Of a DNA stretch of 63,374 nucleotides, positions 34,448 through 42,860 are shown in pieces. Origin of the DNA: Phenylobacterium sp. SCN 70-31 (GTDB lineage Bacteria; Pseudomonadota; Alphaproteobacteria; Caulobacterales; Caulobacteraceae); assembly GCF_001724605.1 (NCBI RefSeq), contig NZ_MEEX01000029.1, forward strand, positions 1 through 63,374. The letters run 5' to 3'. The notes below the pieces were generated by a model that saw only the letters and a program-made list of their open reading frames with translations, was not told the DNA's origin and searched no databases. Within the stretch, counting starts at the first letter, position 1. Every line of letters begins with the position of its first letter. The position numbers and the translations under genes were made by a program.

Positions 34448-35184
34448 TCGACCGCAGCCTGTTCCACCGGACCTTGCGGCGGCAGGGGGCGCAGGCGGCC
34501 CTTGTCGAGATGCAGCACGGGCCGCGCCGAACGGGCGACCAGATCCTGGTCGTGGGTGGCGATGATGACGGTCGTGCCCAGGCGATTGAGTTCCACGAAC
34601 AGGCGGTAGATGCGCAGCGCCATCTCGTGGTCGACGTTGCCGGTCGGCTCGTCCGCCAGCAGGATCTCGGGCCGGCCCACTACGGCGCGGGCGATGGCCA
34701 GCCGCTGCTTCTCTCCGCCCGCCAGTGTGGGGGGCAGGGCGTGCATCCGGGCCTTGAGGCCGACCCAGGCCAGGAGTTCGGCCACGTCGTTGCGATATTC
34801 GGCCGGCTTGTGGCCGGCGATGCGCAGCGGCAGGGCGGTGTTGTCGAAGGCCGACATGTGGTCCAGCAGCAGCAGGTCCTGGAAGACCACGCCGATCCGG
34901 CGCCGCAGGCGCGGCAGGTCGCGGCCGGGAAGGACGCCCACATCCTCGCCGAACAGGCGGATCGAGCCCGACGACGGCCGGGCCGCGAGATAGATCAGCT
35001 TGAGCAGCGAACTCTTCCCGGCCCCGGACGGGCCGGTCACGAAGTGGAACGAGCCGCGCGGCAGCGACAGCGATACGTCGCTCAGCACCTCGGGCCCGCG
35101 CCCGTAGCGCATGGACACGCCGGAGAAACGGAGGATTTCGTCGGCCGGCGGTTCGACCGCGGCGGTGTGGGCGTTTCTGGACAT
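34444..35184 (-). CDS. ftsE: Cell division ATP-binding protein FtsE
   Basis: This 246-residue ABC ATPase has Walker A GPSGAGKSS near residues 52-60, a signature LAGGEKQRLAIARA, Walker B ILLADEPTGN and the H-loop IIATHD. VSMRYGRGPEVLSDVSLSLPRGSFHFV is the usual FtsE start. The N-terminal 15 residues are an extension. The Leu-rich FQDLLLLDHMSAFDN is the Q-loop. It is transcribed first in the ftsE-ftsX-ydcF-plsC operon, divergent from the zinc-ribbon gene 57 bases away. Confidence 0.95.
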   Translation of the reverse strand: MSRNAHTAAVEPPADEILRFSGVSMRYGRGPEVLSDVSLSLPRGSFHFVTGPSGAGKSSLLKLIYLAARPSSGSIRLFGEDVGVLPGRDLPRLRRRIGVVFQDLLLLDHMSAFDNTALPLRIAGHKPAEYRNDVAELLAWVGLKARMHALPPTLAGGEKQRLAIARAVVGRPEILLADEPTGNVDHEMALRIYRLFVELNRLGTTVIIATHDQDLVARSARPVLHLDKGRLRPLPPQGPVEQAAVE

Positions 35185-35241
35185 GGAGGCCGAAATCGGC
35201 GACCTCGGAGTGAGGGTGCTGGAGCGTCCGATTCGCCCATC

Positions 35242-36045
35242 ATGATACTGACCTGTCCAGAGTGCGCCACCAGCTATTTCGTGGACGAACTGCGCATCCC
35301 GCGCAGCGGCCGGATGGTGAAGTGCACCAATTGCGGCGCCCGTTGGCGAGCCTTCCAGGACCCGGGCGAACCCGAGCCGTCGCCGCCCGAGGACGATCTC
35401 GTCGTCGAGGGGCCGCCACCCGAATCCCCACCGCCGGTCGCGGAAGACGCCGTCGCCGCGCCTGAGCCGCGGACGCGTCGAAAGCCCGCGCCGCCCCCGA
35501 AGCCGAAACGCTCGCCGGTGCTGCCCATCGGCCTGGGCGTGCTGGCGGCCCTGGCCCTGGGGGCCGGGGCGGCCATCGTGTTGCGGCATCAGATCGCCGG
35601 CGCGATCCCGGCCACTGCGCCGGTCTTCGCCGCCGTCGGCCTTCCGGTGAACAGCCTGGGCCTCGTGATCGAAGGGGTCGCCTCGAAGCCGGGGTTCCAG
35701 GGCGGCAGGCCCGTGCTCTCGGTCACGGGAGCCATACGAAACGTCCGCAAGGACGCCGTTGGAGCACCGCCGATTCGCGTCAGCCTGCTGGACCGCAACG
35801 GCAAGGTGGTGGCGGGCGTGGCGGCGCAGCCGTTGAACGCCAAGGTGCCGCCGGGGGCCACCCGCTACTTCGCGCTTTCGCTGCTCGATCCGCCGTCCGG
35901 CGCACACGACCTCGAAGTGGCGTTCGACCCCGACGCGGAGGTTCGGGCTCCGCCGCCGACGTCGTCGACGACCGCAGCGCCGCCGCCCGCCGAAGCCCAG
36001 CCGCTGCCGCCCGGCAGCCCCGACGCCCTGGAGGCGCATGACTGA
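35242..36045 (+). CDS. MJ0042-type zinc-ribbon protein with DUF3426 domain
   Basis: This 267-residue protein has an N-terminal zinc ribbon (CPEC at residues 5-8 and CTNC at 28-31), a proline-rich linker, one membrane helix near residues 95-113 (GLGVLAALALGAGAAIVL) and a beta-rich DUF3426 domain (LSVTGAIRNVRKDAVGAPP). The function is unknown. The gene is divergent from ftsE and overlaps the phosphoribosyltransferase by eight bases. This placement beside ftsEX is common in alphaproteobacteria. Confidence 0.87.
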   Translation: MILTCPECATSYFVDELRIPRSGRMVKCTNCGARWRAFQDPGEPEPSPPEDDLVVEGPPPESPPPVAEDAVAAPEPRTRRKPAPPPKPKRSPVLPIGLGVLAALALGAGAAIVLRHQIAGAIPATAPVFAAVGLPVNSLGLVIEGVASKPGFQGGRPVLSVTGAIRNVRKDAVGAPPIRVSLLDRNGKVVAGVAAQPLNAKVPPGATRYFALSLLDPPSGAHDLEVAFDPDAEVRAPPPTSSTTAAPPPAEAQPLPPGSPDALEAHD

Positions 36046-36565
36046 TCCCACACCCGCCGTCCTGATCGCGGAGGACGAAGTCGCCCGCCGTGTCGACGCC
36101 CTGGCCGCCGAGATCGCGCCCCGGATCGACGACGAGACGGTGGTGGTGTGCCTGCTGACGGGCGGCCTCTGGTTCGCCGCCGACCTTACCCGCGCGCTGG
36201 CCCGACGCGGCCGCCTGGTGCGGTTCGACGCGTTGTGGCTGGCCTCGTACAAGGACGAGCGGCAGTCGTCGGGACGATGCGAGGTGCGGGCCGATCTCCA
36301 GAGACCCGTTGCGGGGCGCAAGGCGCTGATCGTGGACGACGTGTTCGACACCGGCCTGTCGTTGTCCGAGGCGTATCGCCTGGTCCGCGACTCGGGCGCC
36401 AGCGAGGTCCTGACCGCGGTCTTCGCCCGCAAGCCCTGGCCGACGCCGCGATCGATGGAGCCCGACTTCGTGGCGTGGGAGGCGCCGGGCAGATTCCTGG
36501 TGGGTTACGGCCTGGATGTCGCCGGGACCCTGCGCGGGCTGCCGTACATCGGGGCGATGGATTGA
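36038..36565 (+). CDS. Purine phosphoribosyltransferase (hypoxanthine type)
   Basis: This 175-residue type I phosphoribosyltransferase contains the PRPP-binding motif ALIVDDVFDTGLS around residues 93-105, where the two adjacent aspartates contact the ribose hydroxyls. VVCLLTGGLWFAADLTRAL is the substrate loop. It probably salvages hypoxanthine or guanine, but xanthine is possible. Its start overlaps the zinc-ribbon gene and its stop overlaps the next start. Confidence 0.85.
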   Translation: MTDPTPAVLIAEDEVARRVDALAAEIAPRIDDETVVVCLLTGGLWFAADLTRALARRGRLVRFDALWLASYKDERQSSGRCEVRADLQRPVAGRKALIVDDVFDTGLSLSEAYRLVRDSGASEVLTAVFARKPWPTPRSMEPDFVAWEAPGRFLVGYGLDVAGTLRGLPYIGAMD

Positions 36566-37023
36566 CCCTTACGATCCGCGAGGACGATCTCTCGGGCCAG
36601 CCGACGCGGGACCTGCTCGCGCTGCACCTGATGGGGATGAGGGACAGTTCACCGCCGGGCCATTCCTTCGCCCTCGACCTTTCAGGCCTTCAGGTTCCCC
36701 AGGTGACGGTCTGGAGCGCCTGGCGCGGGGACGCCATCGCGGGTGTCGGCGCGCTCCGGATGCTGGGCGGCGGCGTGGGCGAGATCAAGTCGATGCGGAC
36801 CCATCCGGAGCATCTGGGCCAGGGCGTCGGCGCGGCGATCCTGGACCATATCCTGAGCGAGGCCCGACGCCGGGGCCTGGCGCGGCTCAGCCTGGAGACC
36901 GGCAGCGGCCCGGCGTTCGAGGCGGCGCTGGCGCTCTATCGCAAGCGCGGCTTCCGCGACGGTCCCGCGTTCGGCGACTACGAGAAGAGCGCCTTCAACC
37001 AGTTCCTGCATCTGGACCTGTAA
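36562..37023 (+). CDS. GNAT family N-acetyltransferase
   Basis: This 153-residue acetyltransferase has motif A in TEPEHLGQGVG-like form (HPEHLGQGVGAAILDHIL) and the C-terminal ALYRKRGFRDGPAFGDY. It resembles small GNAT proteins of the PhnO/YhbS type. I place the start at TTG 36562, which overlaps the stop of the upstream gene by two bases, since no in-frame ATG precedes the conserved LTIREDDLSG. The acceptor is unknown. It converges with lysA. Confidence 0.85.
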   Translation: MTLTIREDDLSGQPTRDLLALHLMGMRDSSPPGHSFALDLSGLQVPQVTVWSAWRGDAIAGVGALRMLGGGVGEIKSMRTHPEHLGQGVGAAILDHILSEARRRGLARLSLETGSGPAFEAALALYRKRGFRDGPAFGDYEKSAFNQFLHLDL

Positions 37024-37031
37024 GGGCCCGC

Positions 37032-38300
37032 CTACTGCCAGGGCGGCGCCTGCTCGCGGGCCAGCATGTCCTCGTAGGTCGGGCGGGGGCGCACGACGGC
37101 GAACCGGTCGCCTTTGACCAGAACTTCGGGGACGAGCGGGCGCGAGTTGTACTCGCTGGCCATCGCCGCGCCGTAGGCGCCGGCCGACATGAAGGCCACC
37201 AGGTCGCCGGGCTCGAACGGCGGCAGGTCGCGGTCGCGGGTGAAGGTGTCGCCCGTCTCGCAGACGGGGCCGACCACGTCGTAGGGGGCCGCCTCGCCGA
37301 CGCGCGGGCGAACCGGGCGGATGTCGTGGTAGGCGTCGTACATGGCGGGCCGCAGCAGGTCGTTCATGGCCGCGTCCAGCACCAGGAACCGACGGCCCTC
37401 GGGCCGCTCGTGGATGTGGTTCACCCGCGCGAGCAGGACGCCGGCGTTCGCGGCGATGACGCGGCCGGGCTCGAAGGCGAGCTGCACGTCCAGCCCCGCC
37501 ATGACGCGGCCGATCATGGCGGCGTAGTCGGCGGGCGAGGGGGGCTCGGGCTGGTTGAAATAGGGCACGCCCAGGCCGCCGCCCAGGTCCAGCCGCTCGA
37601 CCGGCAGGCCTTCGCGCTTCAGGCGTTCGACCAGGCCGCGCATCTTCGCGAAGGCGGCCTCCATGGGTGCGAGGTCGGTGATCTGACTGCCGATGTGGCA
37701 GGCGACGCCCGCGGGCCGCACGCCGGCCATGTTGGCGGCGTTGGCGTAGAGGCGCTCGGCCTCGGAGAAGCTGACGCCGAACTTGTTCTCGGCCTTGCCG
37801 GTGGCGATCTTGGCATGGCCGCCGGCCGAGACGTCGGGATTGACGCGGATCGCGACCACGGCCCGCCGGCCCAGACCCTGGGCCACGCGGTTGACCAGAT
37901 GGAGTTCCGGCTCGGACTCGACGTTGATCTCGGCCACGCCGGTCTCGACGGCGAAGGCGATCTCGGCCTCGGTCTTGCCGACGCCGGAGAAGACGATCCG
38001 CTCGGGCGGAACGCCGGCCGCCAGCGCGCGTCGGATCTCGCCCTCGGAGACGACATCGGCGCCGGCGCCGAGGTCCGCGAGCGTCCGGAGCACCGCGACG
38101 TTGGAGTTGGCCTTCACCGCGAACGCGATGAGCGGGTCCTTGAGGCCCGCGGCCAGCAGGGCGTCGCGCAGCACGGTGTAGTGCCGCTCCAGGGTGGCGG
38201 TGGAATAGACGTAGACCGGCGTGCCCACCGCCTCGGCGATGCGCGACAGCGGTACGCCCTCGCACGCGAGTTCGCCCTCGCGCAGCTCGAAATGGTTCAT
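37032..38300 (-). CDS. lysA: Diaminopimelate decarboxylase
   Basis: This 422-residue PLP enzyme makes L-lysine from meso-diaminopimelate. FAVKANSN near residue 60 includes the Schiff-base lysine, GGGLGV the phosphate loop, and GPVCETGD holds the catalytic cysteine contributed to the neighbouring subunit. HIGSQI is the family signature. The start ATG overlaps the stop of the small lipoprotein gene by four bases, in the common argH-lptM-lysA order. Confidence 0.95.
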   Translation of the reverse strand: MNHFELREGELACEGVPLSRIAEAVGTPVYVYSTATLERHYTVLRDALLAAGLKDPLIAFAVKANSNVAVLRTLADLGAGADVVSEGEIRRALAAGVPPERIVFSGVGKTEAEIAFAVETGVAEINVESEPELHLVNRVAQGLGRRAVVAIRVNPDVSAGGHAKIATGKAENKFGVSFSEAERLYANAANMAGVRPAGVACHIGSQITDLAPMEAAFAKMRGLVERLKREGLPVERLDLGGGLGVPYFNQPEPPSPADYAAMIGRVMAGLDVQLAFEPGRVIAANAGVLLARVNHIHERPEGRRFLVLDAAMNDLLRPAMYDAYHDIRPVRPRVGEAAPYDVVGPVCETGDTFTRDRDLPPFEPGDLVAFMSAGAYGAAMASEYNSRPLVPEVLVKGDRFAVVRPRPTYEDMLAREQAPPWQ

Positions 38301-38611
38301 CGCGGGTTGGCGTAGGGATCGGGCAGAGCGCCCTGGGGCGGCAGGCCGCCGGGGCCGGTGTTGGTGCCGGGAATGGGCAGGGTGCGCGGCGGCGCGGGGT
38401 CGGTCGAGCGGTCGCGCGGATCGACGGTGTCGACCGGGCGGCTCGGGTCCTGCTGGCGCTGAGCGTCGTCGGCGGCGCGCGTGCTGTTGCGCTCGGCGCC
38501 AAAGAGCGGGCCGGGCCTTTCCAGCTGGCCCACCTTGCCGCAGCCGGCCAGGCCCGCCGCGAGGATCAGGGCGCCTGCGAGCGCCAGTGTGCGGGTCATG
38601 CCCAGGGTCAT
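38297..38611 (-). CDS. lptM: LptM-type small lipoprotein
   Basis: This is a 104-residue lipoprotein. The signal ends in LAGC at about residue 24, followed by GKVGQLERPGPLFG, the LptM/YifL signature that associates with LptD for LPS transport assembly. The rest is low-complexity, rich in Pro, Asp and Arg. It overlaps argH (ATGA at 38608-38611) and lysA (38297-38300) and is co-transcribed. Confidence 0.85.
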   Translation of the reverse strand: MTLGMTRTLALAGALILAAGLAGCGKVGQLERPGPLFGAERNSTRAADDAQRQQDPSRPVDTVDPRDRSTDPAPPRTLPIPGTNTGPGGLPPQGALPDPYANPR

Positions 38612-40038
38612 GCGAGGGCTTCCTTCCAACGCTCGATCTGCGCCCGGACCTGATCCGGCGCGGTTCCGCCATAACTCCTGCGGCTCGCGACCGAGGCCTC
38701 GGGAGTCAGCACATCGTAGACGCCCGCGGTGATCCGCGCATCCAGCGCCTGAAGCTCGGCCAGCGGAAGGTCCGGAAGGCCCACGCCCAGGACCTCGGCC
38801 CGCTTCACGGCCGAGCCGGTGACGTGGTGGGCGTCGCGGAAGGGCATCCCCAGTTCGCGCACCAGCCAGTCGGCGAGGTCGGTGGCGGTGGAGAAGCCGG
38901 CGCCGGCCGCCGCGGACATCCGCTCGACATCCGGTTCCAGGTCCAGGACCATGCCGGCCGTGGCCGACAGCGACAGCTCCAGGGCGTCGAACGCCTCGAA
39001 GGTGGGGACTTTGTCCTCCTGCATGTCCTTCGAATAGGTCAGCGGCAGCCCCTTCATCACCACGCTGAGCTGGGTGAACGAGCCCAGCAGGCGGCCGACC
39101 TTCGCGCGGACCAGTTCGGCCGCGTCGGGGTTCTTCTTCTGCGGCATGATCGACGAGCCGGTGGTGAACGCGTCCGACAGGCGGATGAAGCCGAACTGCG
39201 GGGTCATCCAGATCACGATCTCCTCGGCCAGGCGCGACAGGTGCGTGGCCGCGATGGACGCGGCGGCCAGGGACTCGAGCGCGAAGTCCCGGTCGGCCAC
39301 GCTGTCGAGGGAGTTGGCCGTCGGACGGTCGAAGCCCAGCGCCGTCGCGGTCTGGACGCGGTCGATGGGGAAGGGCGAGCCCGCCAGGGCCGCGGCGCCC
39401 AGGGGGCTTTCGTTCATCCGCGCGCGGGCGTCGGCGAACCGGGAGGCGTCGCGGCCGAACATCTCCACATAGGCCATCAGGTGATGGCCGAAGGTCACGG
39501 GCTGGGCCGGCTGGAGGTGGGTGAAGCCCGGCATCACCGTGTCGGCGTGGGCTTCGGCCTTTTCCAGCAGCGCGCGCTGCAACGTCCGGAACTGGGCGAT
39601 GGTGCGGTCGCACGCGTCGCGCACCCACATGCGGAAGTCGAGCGCGACCTGGTCGTTGCGCGAGCGGGCGGTATGCAGCCGTCCGGCCGCGGGGCCGATC
39701 AGCTCGCGCAGCCGCGCCTCGACGTTCATGTGGATGTCTTCGTACTCGTCGCGGAACGGGAAGGTCCCGGCCTCGATCTCGGCGGCGATCGTGTCCAGGC
39801 CGCCCCGGATCGCGGCGGCGTCCTCGCCTGAAACGACTCCCGTGCTAAACAGCATCGCCGCATGCGCGCGGGAGCCGGCCAGGTCCTGCGCCGCGAGCCG
39901 CTTGTCGAAGCCGATCGAGACGTTGATGGCCTGCATCAGCTCGGCCGGCTTCTGGGAGAATCGGCCGCCCCACATGGCCTGTCCCCCGAGGTTCGCCGGG
40001 GGCGGGCTTGCGGGCGGGTCGGAAGGAGACGAGGTCAT
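38608..40038 (-). CDS. argH: Argininosuccinate lyase
   Basis: This 476-residue enzyme cleaves argininosuccinate to arginine and fumarate. The fumarase-family signature GSSIMPQKKNPD is present, with LHTARSRNDQVALD and HLQPAQPVTFGHH. Catalytic His and Ser lie in these blocks. Two starts are possible: 40038, giving a Pro/Ser-rich tail (MTSSPSDPP), and 39975, beginning MWGGRFSQKP with GGGGGA seven bases upstream. It is divergent from the TlpA gene, the two ATGs touching as CATATG if 40038 is used. Confidence 0.94.
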   Translation of the reverse strand: MTSSPSDPPASPPPANLGGQAMWGGRFSQKPAELMQAINVSIGFDKRLAAQDLAGSRAHAAMLFSTGVVSGEDAAAIRGGLDTIAAEIEAGTFPFRDEYEDIHMNVEARLRELIGPAAGRLHTARSRNDQVALDFRMWVRDACDRTIAQFRTLQRALLEKAEAHADTVMPGFTHLQPAQPVTFGHHLMAYVEMFGRDASRFADARARMNESPLGAAALAGSPFPIDRVQTATALGFDRPTANSLDSVADRDFALESLAAASIAATHLSRLAEEIVIWMTPQFGFIRLSDAFTTGSSIMPQKKNPDAAELVRAKVGRLLGSFTQLSVVMKGLPLTYSKDMQEDKVPTFEAFDALELSLSATAGMVLDLEPDVERMSAAAGAGFSTATDLADWLVRELGMPFRDAHHVTGSAVKRAEVLGVGLPDLPLAELQALDARITAGVYDVLTPEASVASRRSYGGTAPDQVRAQIERWKEALA

Positions 40039-40710
40039 ATGAGCGAAGGTCCGGAAGCGGGCGGCCAGGGTGCTGAGGAACCGGGCGGTCGGGCGGGGAC
40101 GCCCAGGGGCGGGTTCCTCAACTGGGCCCTCTGGGGCGCCGCCCTCGTGGGCGTCGCGGCGGTTGTCTACATCATCGCCCAGGCATCTTCCAACCAGCCC
40201 GGAACGCCGTCGGCGCCAGGTCAGTCGGCGACCAGAGCCGCCGAGGGTTTCGCCGGGAAATTCAAGCGGCCGGACCAGCCGACACCGCCGCCGGACTATG
40301 TCTTCTACGACGATGCCGGGAAGGCCATGAAGCTGGCCGACCTGAAGGGCAAGGTGGTCGTCATGAACATCTGGGCGACGTGGTGCGCGCCGTGCAAGGT
40401 GGAGATGCCGACGCTGGCCAAGCTTCAGGCCGCCTACAAGGGGCAGCCGGTGGAGGTGGTGGCCGTGAGCATCGACACCGTCGAGGACGCGGCCAAGGCG
40501 CGGCTGTTCATCGCCCAGAACGACCCGCTGAAATTCTACCACGACCGGGAGAAGAAGATGCCCTTCAAGCTGGTCCCGATGGCGCCGGGCGCCCCGACCA
40601 CCGTCGTCTATGGCAAGGACGGGCTGGAGGTCGGGCGCGTGGAGGGTGAGGCGGACTGGGCGTCGCCGGAGGCGCGCGCCGTGGTCGACGCGGCCCTGGC
40701 GGCGGGGTGA
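40039..40710 (+). CDS. TlpA family thiol-disulfide oxidoreductase
   Basis: This 223-residue protein has a short cytoplasmic tail, one membrane helix around residues 29-47, and a periplasmic thioredoxin-fold domain with IWATWCAPCKVEMPTL containing the CxxC site. TlpA proteins reduce disulfides during cytochrome c oxidase or heme attachment. AAG GAG lies upstream of the ATG at 40039. The divergent argH start is adjacent. Confidence 0.9.
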   Translation: MSEGPEAGGQGAEEPGGRAGTPRGGFLNWALWGAALVGVAAVVYIIAQASSNQPGTPSAPGQSATRAAEGFAGKFKRPDQPTPPPDYVFYDDAGKAMKLADLKGKVVVMNIWATWCAPCKVEMPTLAKLQAAYKGQPVEVVAVSIDTVEDAAKARLFIAQNDPLKFYHDREKKMPFKLVPMAPGAPTTVVYGKDGLEVGRVEGEADWASPEARAVVDAALAAG

Positions 40711-40728
40711 TCGGGCTCGGGTCGAGCC

Positions 40729-41172
40729 TCAGGCGGGGACGGTCGTGCGTTCGGCCTTCTCGCGAGGCGTCGGGGCCGCCGCGGCCCGTTCGGCCGTCAG
40801 GGTGCGGACCAGATTGACCAGCGAGCTTCGGACGTCGGACGGCAACCGCTCGTAGGCCGACAGCAGTTCGAGCGCGCCCGGCGTCCGCATGCGGGTGAGC
40901 AGGTCGAGGTCCTCGCCGGTCTCCTTGTCGGCTCCGTCGAACACATCCATCAGGTCGGTGACGCGGCATTTCAGCGCGCGCGAGATCTGGACCAGCCGCG
41001 AGAAGGAAATCCGGTTTGTGCCGTTCTCGTACTTCTGGATCTGCTGGAAGCTGACGCCGCACTGCTCGGCGAGGGCTTCCTGAGACATTCCGATCGTGCG
41101 GCGCCGAATCCGCACCGCCGCCCCGAGGGCGATGTCCATCGGGTCGGGCGCCTTCGTCGAAATCTCGGACAT
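40729..41172 (-). CDS. XRE family transcriptional regulator
   Basis: This is a 147-residue regulator. The helix-turn-helix is in SQEALAEQCGVSFQQIQKYE, around residues 30-50, and FSRLVQISRALKCRVTDLM is the usual XRE/Cro continuation. The C-terminal helical tail (LLSAYERLPSDVRSSLVNLV) is common in alphaproteobacterial chromosomal members. The ATG at 41172 has GGAGA upstream. A 10-bp inverted repeat 58 bases upstream may be an auto-operator. Targets are unknown. Confidence 0.88.
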   Translation of the reverse strand: MSEISTKAPDPMDIALGAAVRIRRRTIGMSQEALAEQCGVSFQQIQKYENGTNRISFSRLVQISRALKCRVTDLMDVFDGADKETGEDLDLLTRMRTPGALELLSAYERLPSDVRSSLVNLVRTLTAERAAAAPTPREKAERTTVPA

Positions 41173-41229
41173 AACGTATCTCCATGGTGCGAGTGTCCCC
41201 GTCCGACCTCGCAAGCGCTAGTTGCGACT

Positions 41230-41261
41230 AAAGGCCTTTGTTAACGAAAGGCAAAGCCTTT
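41230..41261. promoter_or_regulatory. Inverted repeat upstream of the XRE gene
   Basis: AAAGGCCTTTG at 41230-41240 and CAAAGCCTTT at 41252-41261 are complementary except for one extra base in the left arm. They flank TTAACGAAAGG in the spacer between the XRE gene and the small gene at 41384. It could be an operator for the adjacent regulator. Confidence 0.35.
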
Positions 41262-41383
41262 TCGGCCGCCGCGCGACCGCCGTTCAACCCCTGCGAGGTC
41301 TTTCGACAGACTCGCGGTTAAGGTCTTGGTGACCGAAGCACCGCCGAACTGCGCCCGTTCGGAAGCGTGATTCTGCGAAGGCC

Positions 41384-41635
41384 ATGCGCGTCATCCCCCT
41401 GCATCCTCCCTTCGACCACGGCGCGGCGCTCAGGGTTCCCCCTGCGCACGATCGGAAGAATTGGGCGGTGCTCTGGCAATGGCTGGGCGAGGACGCCCAG
41501 TCGGTGGCGGAGGCCGCGGCGGTGCAGGTGCGCACCCCCGAGGGGCCGGTCATCGCCCATAGCGGCGACTGGATCGTTCTGTCGCACTCCGGCTCGTTCC
41601 ACGTGGCGCACACGATGCGGACGCTGGATTCCTGA
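41384..41635 (+). CDS. Small hypothetical protein, 83 residues
   Basis: This compact protein (MRVIPLHPPFDHGAALRVPP) ends in a GDWIVLSHSGSFHVAHTM strand pair that looks folded. No family is recognised. GAAGG is close to the ATG at 41384. It sits alone between the XRE gene and the FGE-like gene; the 190 bases that follow contain nothing visible. Confidence 0.55.
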   Translation: MRVIPLHPPFDHGAALRVPPAHDRKNWAVLWQWLGEDAQSVAEAAAVQVRTPEGPVIAHSGDWIVLSHSGSFHVAHTMRTLDS

Positions 41636-41825
41636 AGCGAGACCCCCTCTCGAGTCGGGTGGCCGATTTCTGGGCCAAGGCGTCCGGAAGCCGCGGACGC
41701 CCAGCCTGAGCCGGCGCAAGGCGACGTCCTGCGCCGGCCGCTTCGCCGCACCGCACCACGTCGGAAGGCCTGAAAGCGCGGATCGCGGGTGGACATCCTG
41801 GGGGCTGCGGAGTCACCTAGGGCGC

Positions 41826-42761
41826 ATGAGTGAAATTGACACCTCCCCTGTCACTTCTTCCGCGGACGGCATGGCGCTGATCCCGGGTGGCGAATTCGCG
41901 ATGGGTTCGGATCATGCCTACCCCGAGGAGGCGCCCGTGCGACGCGTGCGGGTGGACCCGTTCTGGATGGACCTGACGCCGGTGACGAACGCCCAGTTCG
42001 CGCGTTTCGTGGCCGAAACCGGCTTCGTCACCTTCGCCGAGATCGCGCCGACGCGGGAGCAGTACCCCATGGCGCACCCCGACATGCTCAAGGCCGGGTC
42101 GGCGGTGTTCCAGCCGACGCGCGGGCCGGTGCCGATGCACGACTCCGGCGCATGGTGGGACTATCGGTTCGGCGCTTCGTGGCGCAAGCCGCTGGGGGCG
42201 GGCAGCTCGCACGAGGCCCTGGCGGACCATCCGGTGGTCCATGTGACTTACGACGACGCCGTGGCCTATGCGGCATGGGCCGGCAAGCGGCTGCCGACCG
42301 AGGCCGAATGGGAGTTCGCGGCGCGCGGCGGCCTGGACGGCAGGGACTACGCCTGGGGCGACGAACTCGAGCCGGGCGGCGCGACGCTGGCCAACTACTG
42401 GCAGGGCCAGTTCCCCTATCAGAACCTCCTCACCGACGGCTGGGAACGGACCTCGCCGGTCAGGAGCTATGCGCCCAACGGCTACGGCCTCTACGACATG
42501 ATCGGGAACGTCTGGGAGCTGACCTCCGACTGGTACGCCATGCCCCAGGCGCCGGCGAGCCCGTGCTGCACCTCGGTCAATCCGCGGGGCCCGGCGGCCA
42601 GCGACGACCTGGCGAAGCTGGGCCCCCGGCGCGTGATGAAGGGTGGCTCGCACCTCTGCGCCGAGAACTACTGCCGTCGCTACCGCCCCGCCGCGCGGCA
42701 CCCCCAGATGGCCGACACCTCGACCTCGCACGCCGGGTTCCGCTGCGTGCGCGACGTCTGA
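41826..42761 (+). CDS. Formylglycine-generating enzyme family protein
   Basis: This 311-residue protein belongs to the SUMF1/FGE fold: MALIPGGEFAMGSDHAYPEEAPVRRV at the start, RLPTEAEWEFAARGG in the middle. At the C-terminus SHLCAENYCRRYRPAAR keeps the two cysteines, five residues apart, that bind copper and perform oxidation in true FGEs, and NVWELTSDWY and GFRCV complete the signature. Unlike many FGE-fold relatives, it may thus oxidise a sulfatase cysteine. No sulfatase gene is in the window. The ATG at 41826 is used. Confidence 0.9.
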   Translation: MSEIDTSPVTSSADGMALIPGGEFAMGSDHAYPEEAPVRRVRVDPFWMDLTPVTNAQFARFVAETGFVTFAEIAPTREQYPMAHPDMLKAGSAVFQPTRGPVPMHDSGAWWDYRFGASWRKPLGAGSSHEALADHPVVHVTYDDAVAYAAWAGKRLPTEAEWEFAARGGLDGRDYAWGDELEPGGATLANYWQGQFPYQNLLTDGWERTSPVRSYAPNGYGLYDMIGNVWELTSDWYAMPQAPASPCCTSVNPRGPAASDDLAKLGPRRVMKGGSHLCAENYCRRYRPAARHPQMADTSTSHAGFRCVRDV

Positions 42762-42860
42762 TCCCGGGTTCCGCGCGGGCCGCGCGATCCTGACGTTGGG
42801 GCGCCGTTGCCGGGTCGCGGCGGCCCGTGCAGGGTCGCCCAAACCATTCGGGAGGCTGCG

